This document shows positions 11,711 to 23,673 of a stretch of DNA of 64,000 nt, piece after piece. The number at the start of each line of letters is the position of its first letter. Position 1 is the first letter of the stretch. Source of the stretch: Symsagittifera roscoffensis (Eukaryota; Xenacoelomorpha; Acoela; Convolutidae); contig NC_087068.1 of assembly GCF_963678635.1 (NCBI RefSeq), forward strand, positions 17,301,872 through 17,365,871, in the 5' to 3' direction. Under the pieces are notes generated by a model that was not told the DNA's origin, made no database searches, and saw only the letters and a program-made list of their open reading frames with translations. A program made the position numbers and the translations under genes.

Positions 11711-12153
11711 TACTAACAGACAGTGATTTTATACTCACAAATAGAACATGTGCGATAGCGATCACGGCAGACATGAGTTTTAGGACAGCGTTAGCGGCAG
11801 ATTTCATGAGAGAATACAAAAACGTGGAATTCCTTTGGAAGCAAAGACCAGGGATAGGTGGCGTAGCGGCCTTACCTCCGGCGGCGTCGCAGATACCGGG
11901 AAAATACTTATGCTTCTTGGTAACGAGAGCGACGGAGAAGCAGCACGTGGACCCGGAGAACCTAGTCTTGTCCTTGACGAGGCTGAGGGACTTCCTCGTG
12001 GAAATGGACGTGAAGGAGCTCTCGCTTCCAGTGTACGATCCAAACATAGGAAGACTGCATCCTCGGGAATTGTACGCGCTTGTACACGTGATATTCTCTG
12101 ATACGAACATACAAGTATATCTACACAAGAAATATTACTTAAGTATAGGCTGA
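11704..12153 (+). CDS. Element 1: macro-like (ADP-ribose-binding fold) domain
   Basis: The block reads LTDSDFILTNRTCAIAITAD, FRTALAADFMREYKNVEFL, GKYLCFLVTR, ENLVLSLTRLRDFL, VKELSLPVYDP and NIQVYLHKKYYLSI. The order and spacing match a macro domain of the TARG1(OARD1)/Poa1 type: the N-terminal strand, the 'iAh..s.d...g.a..f...f' helix, the GrYIyyLiTK strand, the long helix, the 'v..lsmPrig' strand and the closing helix with 'i.vyl'. Macro domains bind or hydrolyse ADP-ribose and related esters. Ligand loops differ from the usual wording in both families here, so enzyme activity is uncertain. It follows the acidic tail of integrase directly, as in element 2. Confidence 0.65.
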   Translation, partial: NIILTDSDFILTNRTCAIAITADMSFRTALAADFMREYKNVEFLWKQRPGIGGVAALPPAASQIPGKYLCFLVTRATEKQHVDPENLVLSLTRLRDFLVEMDVKELSLPVYDPNIGRLHPRELYALVHVIFSDTNIQVYLHKKYYLSIG

Positions 12154-12562
12154 GTGACGTGCGAGAGGGTGTTAGGCCAAAGACTAAGTTGTATGTAATA
12201 TGTGATATGTGTGTTATATTATGTTATGTTATGTTATGTGTTAAGTTATTAAGATCATGGGTAAGTAGGGGTTAGTGACCATGAACAACTGAATGACGAT
12301 CTTAGGAATAGATCCAAAGTTTGGACTGTCCAATCTTAGGTCGAATTCCAAAATTTTAGAGACCGATTGATTTTAATAAATTTTAGGATAAATATCTTTT
12401 TATCTGGACTGTTTTTAAGTAAATTTTAACGATATATGTTGAGGTGAGACTGACAAGTGTGATATTTGTGACTTCTTTTCTAGATCCTGATTGATCATTT
12501 AATTACTCACTTGAGTCAAAACCTTGGAATCGAATCGAATCAAATCAAATCTGAAGAAAAGT
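12154..12562 (+). other. Element 1 non-coding gap before the accessory genes
   Basis: About 400 AT-rich bases separate the macro-like domain from the first methionine of the coiled-coil region (12563). A short ATGTT array lies at 12221-12239. At 12474-12484 the sequence TTCTTTTCTAG resembles a splice acceptor and sits 78 bases before that methionine. A spliced subgenomic mRNA is a known way for LTR elements to express downstream genes. Element 2 has a comparable gap (about 46950-47304). Confidence 0.45.
12221..12239 (+). repeat. ATGTT microsatellite
   Basis: Just under four head-to-tail copies of ATGTT in the non-coding gap of element 1. It has no counterpart in element 2. Confidence 0.8.
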
Positions 12563-14330
12563 ATGGACAATTTCAAATTGGATGAATTGATGGACCTGGC
12601 AGAGGCATATGTAGGACCGATGATAGATGCGATCTATCGTCGGCTGATCGATCGAGACTTCACTCTGGAGGACCCAGAGGTAGTCATGTTGCTGACCGCC
12701 CTGATCAACATCTTGGGGCATGACAACCGTGGGGACCGCCCCACGGAAGTCCTGTTGATGGCAGCATATGGAGAAAGGGGAGTACTAGACCGCCCGAACA
12801 TGAGAGTGATGAGGTGGAGAAACGGGGCTCTCTCAGGGAGTGACTTGGCGAATGAGCCTGGATTGGGAAGTTCTAGGACCTACCAACCAGGTGAGATGCC
12901 TATGCCCTCCAAGCCCAAACCTGGGCTGACGAGAATGCATGAGGAGATGAACAGCGAGGCGGCCTCGTCTGGTTCACCACTGAGAGCAGCTGTGCCACCA
13001 AAAAGGGCGAAAGTAGCACAGAAAGTTCAGACGAACCAAACCATGCAAGATCTGGATGAGATGAACGATGAACTGAAAAGTACGAAGAAGGAGCTGGACG
13101 AGATGACCAAAAGTATGCTCCAGATGGAGGAAGATCGAGACATGTGAAGAAAGTTGTTTGAAGACTGCAACAAAAAGCAGGGTCAAGAAATTGAGCGCTT
13201 GAGACAGGATTACAAAGAGCGATCGGAACAGGTGGCGTTGACAACGGCCGTGGAGAAAGTGATACCTGCAAGGGATATTCCTCGTGGGCAGTCCCCGATG
13301 GAGCTCTTGACGCCTCGAGAAATGAGTCAAACAATGGAGACACGGCTCCCGACAGAGACAAGTCGAGTAACGATCCCGGATCCTAGTGACACCTTGGGTG
13401 ACCCCGTCGTGGAACAGACAGTGAGGAAGCTGATAGAGACAGCTGGACGACTGGTCGCTAACAAGAATGCGCCAGGTTCCGGGGTGACTGCACCCTATGG
13501 AACGATTGACGACACGGGCAGAGTACGACTCTCCCAGACCGTGATCAGACAGGGGATAAGTGACGTGACACCACTCATGGGGAGCTCGAGGGCCCCAGAG
13601 AGAAGAAAACGGAAGATGCCAGCGAAGAAAGTGTCTCGCATAATAGACGTGCAGAAGAATAATCAATTGAAATATAACTTCACGGGAGTTCCGGAGACAG
13701 ATCCGAGAGCTTGCTTCAATCGAGCGACTTGGAGCCCGGCAGTAAACCTGCAGCAACCACCACTCGGGACATCTCATCTGATACTGGGAGACAGCTTGGT
13801 CAGAGTGCTGTCGAATTTGAGGACCTCGTGGGTCACCACGGTGATGGCCTTTGGAGGCGCGACGATAGCCCAGTTATATCGAATGGTGGAACTGATGAAT
13901 CCAGGGAGGATCCCCAATGTGATGATCTTAGTTGGGACGAATGACATCTCCAGAGGTTTAGATGAGCAGGAAGCGCTATGGGAGTCAATGATGGTGTGTT
14001 TGTTTACTACCCTCTGGCAGAAATTCAATTGCGCGGTACTGACCGTTTGCACTGTGCCAATGAATACGAGAAGCCTGACAGCATCAGGAAGAAGGCACAA
14101 CGAGGGAGTCGTCAGGTGGAATAACATCTTGAGGAACCTCGCAAGTCGAAACGCCGGAAGAATGATCCTCATGGATATCGAACATCGAGTTGAGAGCTAT
14201 GGATCAGGCCAGACTGACCCCGGACGGCATCCACTTCGACAGTATCGAAGGACAAGCTTGGTTGAATCGAGTATTCCAAGAGCGGTTGGACGAGCTGGAA
14301 GCAGAACTCTTTGACACAGGAGTGCTGAAG
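12563..14330 (+). CDS. Element 1: coiled-coil protein with SGNH/GDSL hydrolase domain
   Basis: The N-terminal part (from MDNFKLDELMDLAEAYVGPM) is helical and is matched by the start of the same gene in element 2 (PTEVLLMAAY versus PTEAVLMVGY). A coiled coil follows (DELKSTKKELDEMTKSML). The SGNH domain lies at about 13765-14330: HLILGDSLVRVL (block I serine), MAFGGAT (block II glycine), LVGTNDISRG (block III asparagine) and DGIHFDS (block V Asp-His). SGNH enzymes are serine esterases or deacetylases. Coiled coil plus SGNH recalls the ORF1 protein of CR1/L2-type LINEs, although here it sits in an LTR element. The methionine at 12563 is chosen because similarity to element 2 starts near it. Confidence 0.78.
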
Positions 14331-15900
14331 GAAGAAGGAATAGTGAGTGACGCGGTGATTACCACCTTTGTGCCTCCTAGCTTGGAAACACGCTTGGGTA
14401 CGGTCCCGGCCGTCACGAACTACAGGCAACAAAGCTCCAGCGAACCAGGTCAGAGGACAGACGTACAAGATCGATTGGGAGATGCGCCGATGAGGAGGAC
14501 CATCCATCCTAGGAGAAGAATAGGACCTGTCAACCCAATCGAAGAGACAGCCGGCACGTCTAGATCGGACACTAGATCGGACACTAGATCGGAGACGACA
14601 AGTACCAGTCGAGAGGAGAGACGTCCGAGCAGAGGCTCGTTGATGTGGTCAAGACCCCTACCGTCTCCCTGGCATATATACAAAGACGAGCTAATGAATG
14701 TTGAATTCATTAGATGCGAGGAGGATGCTGAATGGAGCGACGCTATCCGTCAGCAGATTGTACTCGATAACCGGCGTAGACTGGTTGATAGCCGCTAACA
14801 TAAATTTCAGCTCCACGACGGCCTTGAGATTTGCTGACTTAGATGGACTGCCCTCTAACAACACGATGGGACCAGTGAATGCGAGACCATTGCAAGATGT
14901 GAGGCTGAATCATGATGAGGGGAATCGTGAAGAGAGACCAGGAAGATTCCTGACGACGAGAGCGCCGATTGGACAACACGTGAAGATATTCAGGCAGCTG
15001 ACGACACCCCCTGGTCATGTGAAGGAAAGAGTATACCCAAAACTAGTGAATCAAGATGGTGATGCCCAAAGATATGGCGGATTGAAAGCGATAAAGAAAG
15101 ATGAGACCATCTTCGCCGCCTATGACAAAGCAGAAATGAGGAAGGCCAAGATTATGGTAGTAGCGAATTCAGAGTTCGTGCACACCTCCAAGTCTCTGTT
15201 TTGGCCGGACGTCATAATGTTGGCAGCGATCGACCTGGATCTACTGCAATCGATATCTATGGCTATAGGGGTGCAAAGGCAGACGGATATGAACCCAATT
15301 ACGATCGTGTTCGCTGGCATCAATGACCATCTACACAGTAGAGGTTTTCTGAGCAGACTCAGAGATCCTACAACGGCAGAGAACGCTGTATGGCCAGCGA
15401 TAAAAGATATCCTTGAGTCGATGGGTGAATTGGTGGATGCGACGAAGGATGGGTCATTCACTAAAGTGACACTGAGAGTAGTATTCGCGTTGTCTCCGGG
15501 ATATGCACATCTCCCGGATGGACTGAAATTTGTGTATGCGATTGTGGCCTTACTTTCGGAAGGAAAATATGATGTGATCATATCAGCCCCGAATCGCATG
15601 ATAGAGATGGAGTACCTGAGGCAACTTAAGGCTGAACTGCCTGCAGTGTGGTCAGATATCTCAAACGCGATGAGAGGACTCAAGGACCATGCGCTACACA
15701 TTTTAGTGTTGGACGAGGTGCTGGGGTTGGAACTGTCCAATTTCAGTCGACAGCTCAAACTGAAACCGGGAATAGACGACGACCATCGAGTGATCGCGGC
15801 GATGTCCAATGACTTATGGTTCCGAGCAATGGAAGTTGCAGGTGAAGACACAAGAAGGAAAAATTCACTAGAGACGAGAGCTCACTTGGAGGCGATGGTT
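14331..15900 (+). CDS. Element 1: linker and second SGNH-like domain
   Basis: A Ser/Arg-rich linker (a repeated SDTRSDTRSET block near 14570) leads to a second globular domain at about 15140-15720. It repeats the SGNH pattern in outline: strand IMVVANSEFV where block I would be, TIVFAGINDHLHSRGF in the place of the GxND block, and a C-terminal ...VIISAPNRMIEMEYL segment. Element 2 has the same domain in the same place (VVIVAGSDFE, LLLFAGMNDHLHATGF). I read it as an ancient tandem duplication of the first SGNH domain. Whether it is an enzyme or has become structural is unknown. Confidence 0.55.
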
Positions 15901-18900
15901 CTGAGAACCAAGCCGGAAGCTAACCAGTGGCTACACCTGAACCCTAGAGTAGCGGCATTGGGTGCAGATGCTTTTGAGCAAGGCCCCGTGATGATCACAA
16001 AGATACATGCCTACTTGTTGAAGGAGGTGAACCTGGCGGAAAATGCCGGGGAAAAGACCGCTGAATTTGTGAACAGAATGTGTCAGATTACTCTGGAAAC
16101 CTTCTGGACCCGGGAAGTGAAGGGACAGGAGGGCTTTGAACGGACAGACAGCATGTTGGAAGGGTTGGGAGCCGGATGGACCGCGTCCTTCTTGGCAAAA
16201 GTTTACCCGAAAGTCTCGCACTACTTGATAAAAGAATTCCTCCAAGCAGTAGTGGAAGTATCGATAGTGGAACTAAAAGCCTTGTTCGTGACATTTGGAG
16301 CAGAGAGTTTTGTGAAGGGACCGGCGATACTGCTCACCGATGGAACCCAGAACCTGCGGCTAGACGGACTTCTGACATTGATTGCAATTACCCACGGAAA
16401 CTTGGGAGGACTGATGAAACTGGCACGTTGTCCAGAGCAGATGAGATAGAGAGTGAGGAACTTGGATATGAAGAAATCCACAGACTCGTGGAACAAGATA
16501 AGATACCTGAGACACACTCTTATCCAGTATCTCTTACAACAAAATCGCTTTGGAACGGGAGGAGACGAGACGATTGAAAGAGAGGAAGATGTTAGACGAC
16601 ATGTTGGAGGCATGCCGCTGTTAACCGATCTGAGCTTGGCTATGAGAACCGATCCCTTAGCGCTGATCAGAGGAGTCACGGAGTTCGTGACAGTGATCTA
16701 TGGACCAGCAGTCACGTTTGCGTTCCCTGACGTTAAAGTGGAAGCATATAGGAGGTCGGTGCTGCACCTGAACCTCATATCGGCAGTGGACGGTAGTACA
16801 CTGAACTGGTGTGAGCAGCACACATTGCGGGAGCTCATGAGTGAAGATCTGTTATTCACGAAAATATCGGAGCCAGAGATGACAATCATCAATTTTGACG
16901 ATCACTTCCGTGATCGCATGCGAGAAGTAGAAAGAGGACACATTGAAGTGTTTCCAAAGCTTTGGAATCTGAGACCCTATGATAAAACGAATGGTGAAAT
17001 AACCAGAGTGCCTCGTCTCACTGCAGCATATCACAAAGTGAGAGAAGAGACGAAGGACTGGGGCGATTACAAGAAGCTGCCGGAGGCAATCCCTGAATTC
17101 CCTCTGATAAGAAGGATGTTGCTCGGAGCAGTCTCCGTGGTACAAACTCCTAGGTTGAGAGCATTCGAGAGTAGGGAATTTCGTGGGAACGATGGATCCA
17201 TACTTTGTAGGGAGAAATGCCGCCGTGTTACAATGCACACGATTTGCATATACGGATCAAGCAACGAGAAGGCGAATAAGCAACGCCGCGACTCCCAAGC
17301 CTGGGAAATTCGACGAGGAATGGACGGGATTAGGCTTAGCTCCGATGAGGATGAGAGGCAGGACCGAACTGCCTGAAGCCTCATTAATCCTGACTAGTGT
17401 GAAAAAGGAGATGAAAATGGGAGGAATAATGCAGACGAGAACCTTCCTAGCACCCTTCGGCTGTGAGGAAATCAAAGTGGTCCATGGAGAAGAAGAAGAT
17501 AGATCGGCCGGTACATTGCTCATACCGATGTTCCCGGAAGAAGCCGACAATGATGAACAAGGACCCTTGAGCTCGAACAAGGATAAGTCGGAAGGAGATG
17601 ACGGACAGGGAGGAAGCCGTCAAACCGAAGAACCCATGCAACAAGATCAAGCTCGTGGGGAAGACGATGCGGCATCGACAGGAGGAACATCCAGCCTGGA
17701 TTTCAATATCTTCAGTGATCTTGAGAACAATGCAGATACGTTGGAAACGACTGAGCCAGCGGATGAAGGCATCTCGACACTGGAGCCTCCGTCAGCCTTT
17801 ATGGAAATGAAACGGAATTTGCCGGAGAGCAGCTCTCCTGGCAATTCAAGAAATAACGACCAAAGAATCCTCATGGAATCACCTAGGAGGAGAAGAATAG
17901 AGGCCTCAGCCAGAGTACCTTTCTTGGGGAGGCTGCCCAAAGAAGAATGGGAAGTACATCACCGAGACCACGAGAGTAGGACGGGATGCAAATTGGACAG
18001 AGTGGCGTTTATGGAATAAGTCTGGACAGTGGTTCAGAGCTATGGGACCCAGTCCATTCTGAAAACGGTTCTCAACCAACCCTTGATGAGGGAAGTCCTT
18101 GACAAGCTTGATGATTGTGAAGGGAGACTGAGTGAGTTGTTGATCGACTCGGCCACTGATGAAAGTGAAGCGAATTCTCCCATCAAGATGACACCGCAGG
18201 ACAATGAAGGAGAGGTGGTGTATCTGTCACGAACCAGGAGAGGGACAATGCGATCAAAATTGGTGATTGATAAAATCAATGCGATGAAAATGAAGTTAGG
18301 CAGCAGAGTGATGCCGAGGAGAGTCGGAAAGACGAAGGTCGATTCAGAGATATCGATGAAAGCTGTTAACTCAGCGAAAAGGAAACGAGTCGAGGAGGTC
18401 ATGGATTTGGGGCACGGTGATTATCAACTGCCTGGCACAGATAAAATGTTAACTGATATAGCAATGGTGCCACCCATTTTCATGGCGGGGATAAAGTCAA
18501 CAGGTTATAAATCCAAAAGGAGTGACCGCACTCTGACTGGAGCAACCTTAGAAATGGAAATACTCAGCCAATGTGGAGAGAGCACAATGAAAGACTTTCA
18601 GCCATCTCCCATGAATCACGGAAAGGGAAGTGTCGCAGGACAACTAGTACCAGTGGAATATAACCGACTAACAGTGTCGGAGACTGTGTCGATAGATGAA
18701 CCCACCGGTGGATACATGGAGATGTTAGAATACCGAAACTCGGCTAGAGGGTATATGATGGCCCTGGAAGATGAAAAAGCCATGGAGTATTATCTGGAAA
18801 CGATGTTGCAAGGCACCACCCTCAAGCAGAAGGCGTACGGGACTTTAGCGTCGTCTGACATACAGGCAGAGACGATGGAGCAGTTGGTGAGCCTTCCATG

Positions 18901-21900
18901 GAAAGCAGTGGTATTCATCGCCTGGTGAAAGATGGGACTGACTCGCGAGGAATATGATTCAGAAGAAACGAAGAGGTCAAAAGAGGAGAAGGTTTTCCTT
19001 ATGACGAGCCTGAGGGATCTGATAGTCCGAGAGGGAGCAGCAGTAGCGTGTGCGAAGCGGAGAGACGCTCTCTGTTTCATTCGATTTCTGATAGAGCAGA
19101 TTTCAGTACCTGCATTAAACACTTGTGTTAAGATGTTGAGTCCATTCTGTTTTCAGAATGGACCCAGTCCATTCTGAAAACGGTTCTCAACCAACCCTTG
19201 ATGAGGGAAGTCCTTGACAAGCTTGATGATTGTGAAGGGAGACTGAGTGAGTTGTTGATCGACTCGGCCACTGATGAAAGTGAAGCGAATTCTCCCATCA
19301 AGATGACACCGCAGGACAATGAAGGAGAGGTGGTGTATCTGTCACGAACCAGGAGAGGGACAATGCGATCAAAATTGGTGATTGATAAAATCAATGCGAT
19401 GAAAATGAAGTTAGGCAGCAGAGTGATGCCGAGGAGAGTCGGAAAGACGAAGGTCGATTCAGAGATATCGATGAAAGCTGTTAACTCAGCGAAAAGGAAA
19501 CGAGTCGAGGAGGTCATGGATTTGGGGCAAGGTGATTATCAACTGCCTGGCACAGATAAAATGTTAACTGATATAGCAATGGTGCCACCCATTTTCATGG
19601 CGGGGATAAAGTCAACAGGTTATAAATCCAAAAGGAGTGACCGCACTCTGACTGGAGCAACCTTAGAAATGGAAATACTCAGCCAATGTGGAGAGAGCAC
19701 AATGAAAGACTTTCAGCCATCTCCCATGAATCACGGAAAGGGAAGTGTCGCAGGACAACTAGTACCAGTGGAATATAACCGACTAACAGTGTCGGAGACT
19801 GTGTCGATAGATGAACCCACCGGTGGATACATGGAGATGTTAGAATACCGAAACTCGGCTAGAGGGTATATGATGGCCCTGGAAGATGAAAAAGCCATGG
19901 AGTATTATCTGGAAACGATGTTGCAAGGCACCACCCTCAAGCAGAAGGCGTACGGGACTTTAGCGTCGTCTGACATACAGGCAGAGACGATGGAGCAGTT
20001 GGTGAGCCTTCCATGGAAAGCAGTGGTATTCATCGCCTGGTGAAAGATGGGACTGACTCGCGAGGAATATGATTCAGAAGAAACGAAGAGGTCAAAAGAG
20101 GAGAAGGTTTTCCTTATGACGAGCCTGAGGGATCTGATAGTCCGAGAGGGAGCAGCAGTAGCGTGTGCGAAGCGGAGAGACGCTCTCTGTTTCATTCGAT
20201 TTCTGATAGAGCAGATTTCAGTACCTGCATTAAACACTTGTGTTAAGATGTTGAGGGAAGGCGATGAGCGAGCGAAAGCCTTATTCTTGCTAGCACTGCT
20301 GGATATGCAGCAAAGTAAACCGATGAGGGTGAACATGAAAGAACCCGAGGAATTAGAACCCATGAAAAAATTAGATGAAATCAGGAGATTCTCAAACAAG
20401 GAGCTGAGACTCGCTAAAGAGTCTATGGGAGCACTGCCGAAGTCCAGTGAATACTGTGGACCGATCAAGAAGAAATTGTATAGCTACGTATCCGGAATCA
20501 TAGGGATAGCGTACAACTCTTTCCTGAGTGAAGACATACGCGATTGCTTCTTCGATTACGAGCAGGCGGTGTTACTAAGATTCTGGACGTCCAGAATTGT
20601 AACGATTAAGAGCGTTAACAATCCACAGGCCAAATTGGGACTGGTCTTGGAAGAAGAGGTGACTGCACCTTCAGTACCAAAATCTGATAAAAGAGTGGAG
20701 TTTGGGTTGGGATTCTCAGATGAGTTACTGAGAACGAGCTTGATGGCAGTGTGGGAATTGATGAGGCCATCATGGTGTCCTAGTCCCAACGCTGACTCAA
20801 TATTGCGAGCGACACAAGACGAGCAGAGGGAACTGAATGCAGACTGTAACCTGCGTGACCTTAATATCATATATAATGTGATGATAACGGCCTCTAGGAG
20901 CAACGGAGAAGATAAAGTGGAGTTGCCTGGCTGGGGACCAGAAGACTGGGTCAAACCTGGTAGCTGTCTGGGGGAAATCTGTGGACTGGATGGTCACGTT
21001 TGTGGAGGTCTGGACTGTGTCTGGACTGAGAAACAACACAAGCAATTGACGGTATTGTTTGGAAACGTCGTGATGAAAGCAAGAACAGAAACGGAACTGA
21101 TAGCAGATTGCCATGGAGGAACCGAAGTGAATCTAGTGACTGCACTAGGATTCTACAGCATGTTTGGTTCTTTAGTTTGGTCACTATTGAATCTAGAACA
21201 GAAACATGAGATGGTCACAGCCATCAGTGTAGAGGTATTCCCAGGAGTTCTGCAGACTGAGCAGAAATACCTAGGAAAATGGAGGGAAGCAATCGAGACG
21301 GAAATGAACATCAGACACAGTGAGACTTATTGTAGACCATCAGGAGCACGATATTTGGTGGGTTCGACATTGGCTCCAATGTCCAAGAGCAGATACCCTG
21401 TACATTTCGTGGCTGTGGACGTAAAGAGTACGAGAACGATCGTCGATCAAGCCTTCTCAGTGCCGAAGTGTGTGAGACTGGCGAGAATGTCAGAGAAATC
21501 TTACGAGTTGCTATGTAAGATGTTCTCAGCAGTTCCAGAGAGATCCAAGGAAGAATTGGAGTCAATACTAGGAAAGAAGTTCATGGGATATGTGAGCGGG
21601 AACTTCAGTGACTTTGAGAGACAGAAACAGAGAGGATCAACTGTCACAGATTACAATGCAGTAGATGAGAATGATGAAGTCCACCGAGTGATGATGGAAG
21701 TGGAACCATTACTGGAAGCTTCGGGAAAACGTTAATGGAGGAGCATCATGTCAACACATGATGATTTCCCCTGCCATTGCTTACTACAAACATGGTGGTA
21801 CCCCGGGCGTAGTAATCTGGTGTTGATCTGGGACTGTGGAGAGCTGCTCTCCATGGGTTTACCAGACTCATCACGGCCCATAACAATCGTGATAGTGGGA

Positions 21901-22915
21901 GTTATGATGGCAATACAATGGCTGGAAGCTCATTTAAAGTAAAACAATAGACAGGAGACGCCGACGAGAGAACAGTTACAGGAATTGGATTGTCTAAAAG
22001 ATTTAGATCTTTGAAAGACAAAAGCAAAAAGGATCAACAGTCACGGATTACAATGCAGTAGATGAGAACGATGCAGTCCACCGAGTGATGATGGAAGTGG
22101 AACCACTACTGGAAGCTTCGGGAAAACGTAATTGGAGGAGCATCATGTTGACACATGACGAGTTTCCTTGCCACTGCTTGCTGCAGACCTGGTGGTATCC
22201 CAAGCGTAGTAATCTGATGTTGATCTGGGACTCTGGAGAGCTGCTCTCCATGGGTTTACCAGATTCATCACGGCCCATAACAATCGTGATAGTGGGAGTT
22301 ATGATGGCGATACGATGGCTGGAAGCTCATGTGAGAGAAAATAATAGACAGGAGGCACCGACGAGAGAACAATTGCGGAAATTAGATTGTCTAAAAGATT
22401 TAGATCTTTTTGAGACAATGTGCAAAATTCTAAACATTCCAATGGAAGTGAAGAAGATATGGGCAAGAAACCGATTGATGCCATGGTTCAGAGCTAACAT
22501 GACTGCATGGTTGTACGAATATGCGAAAAAGCATATGTCGAAGCACGGCAGGGTGTACAGTGAATATCAGTTGGACATTGGAGCAGGAGCTTTCAAGCGA
22601 GCTCTCGTGACTCATCGGAATGCAGTGACCATCGCTGTGAAAAGAATTTCCACGACGAGTGAACGTAGTGGAAAGGAGAAGACAGAGATGTTAAAGGAAG
22701 ATTTGGAGAGAAACGTGACGTTGTGTCTCCACAACAGCTTCTGCAGGAACAGAGAATCTAACGTGGATCCCCTACCTTGTTGCAAACAGAGGGTAGAAGA
22801 GCAGAGGTGTTGGAGGACGGCTTCCAGCAGCGTCAGGATAGCTAACGACGTGTTGCAGGATACGGAGACTGAGAGTGCAGAGTCAGTATCACAGGAGGAA
22901 GAAATGGAACATTGA
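15901..22915 (+). CDS. Element 1: very large C-terminal accessory region, unknown
   Basis: About 7 kb of open stretches with no domain I recognise, equivalent to the 1,848-codon open frame of element 3. Landmarks shared with element 2 are GGMPLLTDL, YGPAVTFAFPD, STLNWCEQ, a CX4CX6CX4C cluster (PGSCLGEICGLDGHVCG), SVPKCVRLARMS, LIWD followed by GLP, and LHNSFCRNRES near the end. The middle part is acidic and low-complexity (around 17480-17800). There is no signal peptide, membrane segment or envelope-like feature. Two internal direct repeats lie inside (see the entries at 18045 and 21613). It is a fossil copy; its role is unknown. Confidence 0.7.
18045..20255 (+). repeat. 1.1 kb tandem direct duplication inside element 1
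   Basis: The segment 18045-19140 is repeated at 19160-20255 (offset 1,115). The two copies are almost identical; I found one clear base difference near 18416/19531, so the duplication is recent. The copies are separated by a perfect hairpin, GTCCATTCTG-TTTT-CAGAATGGAC at 19140-19163, built from the sequence that opens each copy. That structure points to template switching at a foldback during synthesis. Element 3 has a single copy of this segment. Confidence 0.9.
21613..22410 (+). repeat. ~400-bp diverged tandem repeat in element 1
   Basis: A block of about 398 bases starting near 21613 is followed by a second version starting near 22011. Both cover the segment around LLEASGKR...LIWD. They are clearly diverged from each other. 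The second version matches element 3 closely, while the first carries many private differences. This looks like a junction between two subfamilies and not like a recent duplication of one sequence. Confidence 0.75.
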
Positions 22916-23673
22916 CGAATGACCGAAAAACAAGATGCAAAAAGAGACGAAATTAGAAGAATTTAGAAGTTTTTGAACTTCTAAACGACGAAAAAAGAAG
23001 AAAACAAGGGAGTGATGAAGAAAAAGTCAAAACTCAGAATTGTTTTATTTGTGTGAAAAAACTCAAGTGAGAAACCAAGCAACCAAGTTGTAATTGAAAA
23101 CTGAAACATTTAGTTGAGTTTTGAAATTGTTGCATTTATAAATTTGCAATTTGGTTTTAGTTGAGTGGCTTTAGAGACGCTCACTTACTATTCATTTAGA
23201 AAGGCTTAAGCAAAGGAGTATATTTAAATATTCCACCCTACATGACTGTTTTTAATCAGCTAGGAGAACTGATCACTTTGTGGTGACGTGGAAGGCTTGG
23301 TTAATCTGTCGCAGAGGGAGATTGTTTCATTGTTCTTTCTAACCACAGAGTTCCTTAGTTTTAATATTCAGGACAATGACAAGCAAGATTTCCGAAGGGA
23401 AAAAGCATAGTAGGATAATTTTAGCTTGTTGGTTGGCAGGACTGTCCTGCAAACCAACACCTTTTAACACTAGGAGAAAAAATTTTAATCGAAACATTGA
23501 CATTGGAAGTCAGAAAATATGTTTAATCTTTGGTCATTTCCTCAATGTGCAGATTAATGAAAGAGTTTGAAGGCTATAGTGATGTGGTATGATGCCAATT
23601 ATATTCTGCAGTGAGTCGATGTGACGTGGATAAAAGTAATTTCGTGCATTTTGTAAATTCTGTTCGATGACAC
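22916..23673 (+). other. Element 1 3' non-coding region
   Basis: AT-rich sequence after the end of the accessory region, with no gene. It is shared with element 3 (57673-58431 on the minus strand) and with the repeated tails at 27667, 34054 and 35786. It may partly belong to the LTR, because the LTR start cannot be fixed without a 5' copy to compare. Confidence 0.6.

Noticed and set aside
5709-22915. Penelope-like terminon or other giant non-LTR element (some carry esterase-type ORFs)
   Set aside because: The RT, RNase H, HHCC/DDE integrase and GPF-type module are clearly Ty3/gypsy, and LTR ends are present.
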